NCBI GenBank assembly: GCA_019240405.1
Contig: JAFAYL010000034.1
Location: forward strand, 124,001-188,000
Direction: 5' to 3'
DNA length: 64,000 bases
Source: Acidobacteriaceae bacterium
Lineage (GTDB): Bacteria > Acidobacteriota > Terriglobia > Bryobacterales > Bryobacteraceae
Positions 57,731-64,000 of the stretch are shown in pieces. The notes under the pieces are model-generated. The model was not told the origin of the DNA and did not search any database. It saw nothing but the letters and a program-made list of their open reading frames with translations. The position numbers and the translations under genes were made by a program. Numbering within the stretch: the first letter of the stretch is position 1; each line of letters opens with the position of its first letter.

Positions 57731-58807
57731 TCAGAAAACTGCCAGCTTGATCCTCAGGAACTTTTTCGGGTTCGCGCGAAAGTCCTTTAACAGCTCGTGG
57801 AGCTCGCGTGTCGTGCCGGTGGCCGCATCGTATAACTGCGGATTAACCAGAAGCTGCCCGACGGTCCCATTTCCAGAGTTGACCTTGTCGATAGTGAGAT
57901 TGATTTTGTCCAGTGTGGCCGAGAGCTGTTTCGCAAGCTGATCGTTGGTCAACAACTGTCCTGCTGTGCCCTTGCCTGCATTGAGGTTCGTAAGCATCGT
58001 GTTGAGCTGATTCAGCGAGCTATCGAGATCGTTGTAGACTTTCGGATCCTTCAATAAAAGCCCCGCAGTACCTTGCCCTTGTTGAAGTCCTTGCGTGATC
58101 TGATCGACCCTGGTTAGCGTCGCTTGGATTTGGTCGTACATCGCGTTGTCATTGATTAGATGCCCGATAGTCCCAGTTTTGGAATTCAAAGTGGTCGCCA
58201 AGAGCTGGACTTGATTTACTGTCTGAACGAGGGTGTTGTAAAGGGTTTCATCAACTAGCAGCTTGCCGATCGTGCCCTTCCCCACCTCGACCTGGCCCAC
58301 GATGTCCTGAATCCTGGTGAGGATCGCCTGGGCAGAATCTAGCACGCCAAAACCCTGTGCAACGAGTTGCTGAAATTCTTGGGTATTGGCTGATTTGAGA
58401 GTCGCACCGGGCCGAACGGTTTCTTGATTCTTTCCCTTATTGATCTGAAGAAACTTCGTGCTGCCGAGGAGGTTATCCGAAGCAATCGTTGCGAGAGAAT
58501 CGTCTGGAATTTGCCTCAGCATGTCCTCATCAACCACGAAATCGACCTTGATAATGCGCTGGGGATCGGTTTGTCCGGAGAGAGCGACATCGCTGATCTG
58601 CCCCGCTCCGATGCCGTTAATGCGGACGGGCGAGCCAGGTGTCAACCCTGCTGCATCCGCCACATAGACATGCAGAGTTGCTTGTTTCTTGAACCACGAC
58701 AGGTTTCCGGTGAGCAGAAATACCAGCAGAGTGACAAAGAATAGCGCCGCTATACCCAAAATTCCAACTTTCAATTGCGCCAGATTTACTTTTTGTTTAC
58801 TTGGCAT
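57731..58807 (-). CDS. MCE/MlaD family protein with C-terminal tandem repeats
   Basis: VGILGIAALFFVTLLVFLL, AGLTPGSPVRINGIGAGQISDVAL, LGSTKFLQINKG. Five GxGTxGxLL units follow. Confidence 0.9.
   Translation of the reverse strand: MPSKQKVNLAQLKVGILGIAALFFVTLLVFLLTGNLSWFKKQATLHVYVADAAGLTPGSPVRINGIGAGQISDVALSGQTDPQRIIKVDFVVDEDMLRQIPDDSLATIASDNLLGSTKFLQINKGKNQETVRPGATLKSANTQEFQQLVAQGFGVLDSAQAILTRIQDIVGQVEVGKGTIGKLLVDETLYNTLVQTVNQVQLLATTLNSKTGTIGHLINDNAMYDQIQATLTRVDQITQGLQQGQGTAGLLLKDPKVYNDLDSSLNQLNTMLTNLNAGKGTAGQLLTNDQLAKQLSATLDKINLTIDKVNSGNGTVGQLLVNPQLYDAATGTTRELHELLKDFRANPKKFLRIKLAVF
57773..58282 (-). repeat. Five tandem 34-aa repeats inside the MCE gene
   Basis: GKGTIGKLL, KTGTIGHLI, GQGTAGLLL, GKGTAGQLL and GNGTVGQLL begin at residues 176, 210, 244, 278 and 312, an exact 34-residue period. 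Confidence 0.9.
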
Positions 58808-58809
58808 AA

Positions 58810-59655
58810 CTAGGCCTCGTGTCTAACGAATCTCTTCACATAATCATCGTCGCAACTTTCGAGTTCGCGACGTGTGCCAAGGAAGATCACCTCTCCCTCT
58901 TTCATCACAATGAATTTGGTTCGGCTATGACTTGGGTCCGTCTGCTCTTCTTCGGGCACGGGAACAAGCTCGGCTCGCTCCGGATTGTAACGGAAATTCG
59001 CCATCAGCTCGCCGTCCTGGTAGCGATGAGTCACGATCAACGATGTTGTGTTTCGAACATCCCTCTCTTTGGCAACGAGAGCCATAATCGTGTTCGCCGT
59101 GATCGGGTCCAATCCCGCAGTGGGCGAATCGTAAAGTATAAGCGGGGGTTCCGTAACGATTGCCCGGGCGATTCCCACGCGCCTGCGCATTCCGCCTGAG
59201 AGCTCACTCGGGAATTTATCGAAAGTCTGCTCCAGCTCGACGAACCGGAGAGCCTCGCGGGCACGCTGATCCGCTTCGCTTTGTAAAGATGCTTCATCAC
59301 CTTGCCGGCCGGTTGGCTGCTGATTCATTAAGGGGTATTCGACGTTTTCACCGATTGAAAGAGAATCAAACAGAGCGCCTTCCTGGAACAACATCCCCGC
59401 GCGGCCGCGAAGTGAATAGAGCTCGTGCTCCTTCCGCGACGTTACCTCTTCACCAAATATCTTGATCGTTCCCTCATCCACATGAACCAGGCCAATTACC
59501 GCCTTGAGCAATGTTGTCTTTCCACTGCCTGCCGCGCCCAAGATAATCCGCGTCTCACCGGCTTTTAAGGCAAGAGAGACATTGCGCAGCGCCCACGTCC
59601 CTTCATATTGAAGACTGACGCGCTGAAAGTCCAGAACCGAAGATTCGTCAGGCAC
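58810..59655 (-). CDS. ABC transporter ATP-binding protein, MlaF-like
   Basis: ILGAAGSGKTTLLKAVIGL Walker A, LSGGMRRRVGIARAIVTEPPLILYDSPTAGLDPITA. Confidence 0.93.
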   Translation of the reverse strand: MPDESSVLDFQRVSLQYEGTWALRNVSLALKAGETRIILGAAGSGKTTLLKAVIGLVHVDEGTIKIFGEEVTSRKEHELYSLRGRAGMLFQEGALFDSLSIGENVEYPLMNQQPTGRQGDEASLQSEADQRAREALRFVELEQTFDKFPSELSGGMRRRVGIARAIVTEPPLILYDSPTAGLDPITANTIMALVAKERDVRNTTSLIVTHRYQDGELMANFRYNPERAELVPVPEEEQTDPSHSRTKFIVMKEGEVIFLGTRRELESCDDDYVKRFVRHEA

Positions 59656-59661
59656 GGCGAC

Positions 59662-60486
59662 TCACAAATTCACAAAGATCTTGTCAATTAAGAACGTGAC
59701 GAAAAAGATCCATATAGAGGCTGCAACAACTGCCTGCGTGGTTGCTCGTCCAACGCCCTGCGTGCCTCCGGTTGTGCGCAAGCCGTAAAAGCATCCGATA
59801 AGCGCAATAAGCATTCCAAAGACGAAAGGTTTTCCCAGGCCTTGCCCCAGATCGTTCAATACGAGCGCGCGCCATGAGGTGGACCAGTATTGTTCGCTTG
59901 TAATGAGACGCAGAAGAGGAACTGCGACGACGAAGGCCCCAAATAAGCCGATTGCATCCGCAACTACAGTCAGGCATGGGAGCATGATCGCTGTTGCCGT
60001 GAGCCGTGGGGTAACAAGTTTTTGCACCGGGTCGGTGCCCAGCGCTCGCATGGCATCGATCTGTTCGGTGACTTTCATCGACCCCAGCTCGCTGGCGATA
60101 CCAGATGCATTGCGGCCGGCAACAAGCAAAGCTGTGAGCACCGGCCCGAGCTCGCGAACTAGTGTCAGCGAGACGATGGCGCCCACTTGGCTGCTCGCGC
60201 CATAGGTATTCAGCGCGCGCGACATTTGAAGGGCAATAATCGCTCCGCTGAAGGCGCCTGTGAGGATCACAATCGGGAGGCTGCCCACGCCGATGATGTC
60301 CATTTGTAGAAAGACATCGTCGTAATAGTGCGGCCGGCGGACAACGTTGCGAAAAGCCAGCCCGGCGAGGATTAAGAATTCCTGGAATGATCCAATCCAA
60401 GTCGTCAGGAATCGGAGCAAGCAGGAGCTCCCGGCAACGACCTCGCCCTCATATTGCACGATGCTAGCACGGCCTGACGAGTTCAC
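59662..60486 (-). CDS. ABC transporter permease, MlaE-like
   Basis: GVGSLPIVILTGAFSGAIIALQMSRAL, ELGPVLTALLVAGRNASGIASELGSMKVTEQIDAMRALGTDPVQKLVTPR. Confidence 0.93.
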   Translation of the reverse strand: MNSSGRASIVQYEGEVVAGSSCLLRFLTTWIGSFQEFLILAGLAFRNVVRRPHYYDDVFLQMDIIGVGSLPIVILTGAFSGAIIALQMSRALNTYGASSQVGAIVSLTLVRELGPVLTALLVAGRNASGIASELGSMKVTEQIDAMRALGTDPVQKLVTPRLTATAIMLPCLTVVADAIGLFGAFVVAVPLLRLITSEQYWSTSWRALVLNDLGQGLGKPFVFGMLIALIGCFYGLRTTGGTQGVGRATTQAVVAASIWIFFVTFLIDKIFVNL

Positions 60487-60570
60487 ACAGGATTCGGACT
60501 GACGTGTAACCTCCCCTAACGTCCAGTCACCTTAATAACGAATACACGCGAAAATCGAGCGGTATCGATC

Positions 60571-63500
60571 TTGATCCGGCACTTTGCTATTTTTCGTTTC
60601 GCCTGGCTATTGCTCGCTGTATCCGAAGGACTGTTTGCGCAAACCGGAATTGTTAGCTCCGGTAACCAGCCAATTCCCGGTGCGGTGATCACCGCGACAA
60701 AGGAAGGTCAAACGATTTCCACCGTAACTGGACCGGACGGCCGTTATGCATTTCCTGCGATTGCCCCCGGGCCATGGAGCGTGACGGTAGAGATGTTCGG
60801 ATTCGAGCCTCTTAAACAAACAGTCGATTACTCGACCGCCAAAGGTCCGGTAACTTTTCAGTTGCAGTTGAAACCATCTCCATTAGCGGCGCGCGTCCAG
60901 CGATTCACGGCCCGTAACAGCGGAACCGGTCCATCGGGAAATCGAAATGCAAACGCGCAGCAAATCGATCAAGAGCTGCAGACCGAACTCGCTTCGCAGC
61001 AGCAGAGTGCTGCGCCTCAATCTGCCGGGAACGTAAGCACCAACGAGGCATTCCTGGTTTCGGGCAGCCTCAGCCCCGGCATGGCGCAAAATGCCCAGCC
61101 CGATTCCGGACCCGACACGAGATTTCAAATGGGTCCTAGCATCACTGGTTTCGGAGCCGCTTCCGGAAATAATCCGAGTGTGCCCGGATTCGGCAGTTCA
61201 CCGGGACAAGGAGGATTTGGCGGCGGATTCGGAAGTCCCGGCGGCGGCCGGGGCGGGTTTGGCGGACCTGGCGGCGCTCGGACACCCAGTGCTCGCGGCG
61301 GACGCGGGCCGGGCGCTCAATTCGGCAATAGACGACGCCAAAATCAAATCCGCGGCCAAATGTCGTTTACGTTGGCCAACTCGGCCGTGAATGCGAAACC
61401 GTTCTCGTTGAACGGCCTCGATATCCCACAAGCCGCCTACGCTCAAAGCCGTTTCAGTCTTATCGTCGGCGGTCCGCTTTCACTCCCCAAGCTCGTGAAA
61501 GATCCAAGCACGCAGTTTTTCATCACTTATTTTGGAACTCGCGCGCGTGATCCGGAGCTATTTACCGAAACCGTTCCAACGGATGCCGAACGACTAGGCA
61601 ATTTCTCGCAAGCAACTCAGTCACTCGGGACGACCGCGACGAATGTGCCCGTTGTGATCTTTAATCCGTCGACACATCAGCCATTTCCAGGCAACCTGAT
61701 TTCTTCCACTCTCTTGAATCCAATCGCGCTCGGCCTGCTCCGCTACTATCCGCTTCCGAACGAGCCTGGCAATGCGAACAACTATCAATACGAAACGGCA
61801 CAAGTGGGGAACACAGATAACCTGGGCGTTCGCGTCCAGCGCAACGTCACGAAGGATGATCGGCTCGCGCTCAACTTCCAATATCAAGATCGGGATGGCA
61901 CGACCGCACAGCCCTTCGGATATTTCGATAACACCAGCGGATACGGCATGAATGTCCAACTACAGTGGACTCGCAATCTCGGCGCAACTGCGCTCAGCAA
62001 TGCTCAGGTGCGTTTTAATCGGAACGCGAATACCATTAATCCGTTCTTTGCCTCAGGCCCGAACATCGCCACGGACCTAGGGATTCAGGGTACGTCTTCG
62101 AATCCACTTGATTTCGGGCCGCCTACGCTGAATTTCACTAATTTCGCGACACTGAGCGACGGAATAGCGACTCTCACTCGCAACCAGACGCAAGGGGGGA
62201 GTGAAAGCGTGAGCGTATTGAAAGGTCTCCATAGCATCACGATTGGTGGCGGTTATACCCGAGCCGACTTGAGCACCGTCACCGATCCAAACGGTCGCGG
62301 CACGCTCAATTTTACGGGGCTTGCGACGAGTGCCCTAGGACCGGATGGCCGCCCAGTACCGGGGACGGGATACGATCTTGCAGATTTCTTGCTCGGCTAT
62401 CCTCAGTCGAGCTCGATCCGCTACGGCGATACCAGCAATTATTTCTTGCAAAACCAGTGGAACGCATACGCGCAGGATGAATGGAAACTGCGCCCGAGCT
62501 TCACTCTTCTTTTAGGCATCCGCTACGAGTACTTCTCGCCATTCGCCGAGAAGTATGGAAGAATGGCCAACCTCGATATCGCTTCCGGTTTTAGCAATGT
62601 AGCTCTCGTGACCCCAACCAAGCCGGGACCCTATACTGGCGCATTCCCTAGCGGGCTGATCAACCCGGATTACAAGGATTGGTCCCCGCGAGTCGCGCTC
62701 GCCTGGAAAATTCCATGGATCAAGCGGTCGACCATTTTCCGCGCCGGATACGGAATCTACTACAACGGGCAAGCCTATATTCAATTCGCATCGCAACTTG
62801 CCCAGCAGCCTCCATTTGCTGTTTCAAACACAGTGAACACGAGTGATCTTGAGGTCTTGACACTTGAGCGAGGCTTCCGGACCACGACCCCTCATGACAT
62901 CACGAATACATTCGCCGTAGATCGCTTCTATCGAACGCCTTATGCGGGTACTTGGAACGCAACGCTTCAACACGAACTTCCGGGCGGCTTTTTTGTGGAA
63001 CTCGGCTATCTGGGAACGAAGGGAACACATCTTGATGTGAGAACCCTTCCGAATCAGCCACCGCCTGGGAGTGGATTCTCGCCTGCCGAGCGCAACCAAT
63101 TGGGTCGCGCAGTCGGATTTATTTATGATTCCTCGATTGGCAACTCTATTTTCAACGCGCTTCAGGTTCGCGCGGTAAGGCGATTCAACAGAGGCATCTC
63201 GATCAATCTCTTCTATCAGTACGCAAAATCCATTGACGATTCCTCAACGTTCGGCGGTGCGGGCAATACCGTCGCGCAAAACTGGCTCAACATAGCGGCG
63301 GACAGGGGACTCTCGAGCTTCGATGTTCGACATGAATTGAATGGAACCTTTGTATGGACATCGCCCATAGGCTCTGCCGGATCGCGATTTGCTCCTGACA
63401 CGCTATCCGGGAGACTGCTGAAAGACTGGCAACTCAGCGGCAGCATTACCGGCCAAACCGGAAATCCTCTTACAGCTCGCGTTCTCGGTAACACGGCACA

Positions 63501-63858
63501 GCTCGGTCAAACCGGAGGAATCGGAAGCGAGCGCGCGGAGGCGACGGGCCAGCCAGTTGATACTGGATCCGGTTTTTTCAATCTGGATGCGTTTACCGTG
63601 CCCCCTCCGGGCCTGTATGGAAATGCGGGGCGCAATACGATTCCAGGGCCCGGATTATTCACTGTAAATCTTGCATTCGCGCGATCCTTTCAGCTCAGCG
63701 AGCGGCGGCGTCTGGAGTTTCGCGTTGAAGGCAATAACGTGCTGAATCATGTTAACTACACGAACCTGTATACGGTAGTAAATGCGGTTAATTACGGTTT
63801 CCCGAGCGCGGCTGGTGCGATGCGCACGCTCGATGCTGTCGTGAGGTTCCGGTTTTGA
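60571..63858 (+). CDS. TonB-dependent receptor/Oar-like protein with Gly-rich N-terminal insert
   Basis: IPGAVITATKEGQTISTVTGPDGRYAFPAI regulatory domain, Gly-rich tract, then barrel (RYEYFSPFAEKYGRM..., FRVEGNNVLNHVNYTNLYTVVNAVNYG). TTG start. Confidence 0.82.
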   Translation: MIRHFAIFRFAWLLLAVSEGLFAQTGIVSSGNQPIPGAVITATKEGQTISTVTGPDGRYAFPAIAPGPWSVTVEMFGFEPLKQTVDYSTAKGPVTFQLQLKPSPLAARVQRFTARNSGTGPSGNRNANAQQIDQELQTELASQQQSAAPQSAGNVSTNEAFLVSGSLSPGMAQNAQPDSGPDTRFQMGPSITGFGAASGNNPSVPGFGSSPGQGGFGGGFGSPGGGRGGFGGPGGARTPSARGGRGPGAQFGNRRRQNQIRGQMSFTLANSAVNAKPFSLNGLDIPQAAYAQSRFSLIVGGPLSLPKLVKDPSTQFFITYFGTRARDPELFTETVPTDAERLGNFSQATQSLGTTATNVPVVIFNPSTHQPFPGNLISSTLLNPIALGLLRYYPLPNEPGNANNYQYETAQVGNTDNLGVRVQRNVTKDDRLALNFQYQDRDGTTAQPFGYFDNTSGYGMNVQLQWTRNLGATALSNAQVRFNRNANTINPFFASGPNIATDLGIQGTSSNPLDFGPPTLNFTNFATLSDGIATLTRNQTQGGSESVSVLKGLHSITIGGGYTRADLSTVTDPNGRGTLNFTGLATSALGPDGRPVPGTGYDLADFLLGYPQSSSIRYGDTSNYFLQNQWNAYAQDEWKLRPSFTLLLGIRYEYFSPFAEKYGRMANLDIASGFSNVALVTPTKPGPYTGAFPSGLINPDYKDWSPRVALAWKIPWIKRSTIFRAGYGIYYNGQAYIQFASQLAQQPPFAVSNTVNTSDLEVLTLERGFRTTTPHDITNTFAVDRFYRTPYAGTWNATLQHELPGGFFVELGYLGTKGTHLDVRTLPNQPPPGSGFSPAERNQLGRAVGFIYDSSIGNSIFNALQVRAVRRFNRGISINLFYQYAKSIDDSSTFGGAGNTVAQNWLNIAADRGLSSFDVRHELNGTFVWTSPIGSAGSRFAPDTLSGRLLKDWQLSGSITGQTGNPLTARVLGNTAQLGQTGGIGSERAEATGQPVDTGSGFFNLDAFTVPPPGLYGNAGRNTIPGPGLFTVNLAFARSFQLSERRRLEFRVEGNNVLNHVNYTNLYTVVNAVNYGFPSAAGAMRTLDAVVRFRF

Positions 63859-64000
63859 GATTCGCCAGCTTCATCTTAATTCCCGCTTTAGTCCTCGAGC
63901 CCGCGCTCCCGCAGCAAATCCCTACTTTCTCGACCACGACGAATTTAGTCGTCGTAAACGTAACCGTCGTCGATCGCAACGGCAAGCCGGTTGAAAATCT
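63855..64000 (+). CDS. N-terminus of VWFA-related acidobacterial-type protein (truncated at window end)
   Basis: Manual translation: LRFASFILIPALVLEPALPQQIPTFSTTTNLVVVNVTVVDRNGKPVEN. TTG start overlaps the receptor stop. Confidence 0.6.
   Translation, partial: MRFASFILIPALVLEPALPQQIPTFSTTTNLVVVNVTVVDRNGKPVEN

Noticed and set aside
61180-61330. Low-complexity GC-rich repeats considered as a CRISPR or tandem DNA array
   Set aside because: They are irregular, in frame and encode a Gly-rich linker, with no spacer-repeat periodicity.

Overview
The 64 kb window looks chromosomal and resembles an Acidobacteriota genome (Solibacter/Bryobacter-like). This is inferred from Oar-type TonB-dependent receptors, an ECF sigma/TPR-kinase pair, many Tat/Sec-exported enzymes and the start of an acidobacterial VWFA-type gene. 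Core genes present are prfB (with a programmed +1 frameshift), tsaC/sua5, a transaldolase and a fused KGD-type 2-oxoglutarate dehydrogenase/decarboxylase. Other blocks are an RND efflux tripartite system with a NarL-type two-component pair, a trehalose block (otsA-otsB-treS/mak fusion) and an Mla-type lipid transport operon. The most unusual region is about 7.2-26.1 kb. It encodes enzymes whose relatives are normally cytosolic (two SelA-like PLP enzymes, RidA, RraA-like, an EF_0837-type amidohydrolase, an AGE epimerase), and here they carry Tat- or Sec-like leaders. They sit with an exported PQQ dehydrogenase, a di-heme-motif cytochrome c, an SMP-30 lactonase, a hexuronate-type MFS transporter and TonB receptors. 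I propose, as inference only, an extracytoplasmic oxidative route for amino sugars or amino-aldonic acids. No CRISPR array, IS element, rRNA or tRNA was recognised by eye, but small RNAs and tRNAs could be missed without tools.
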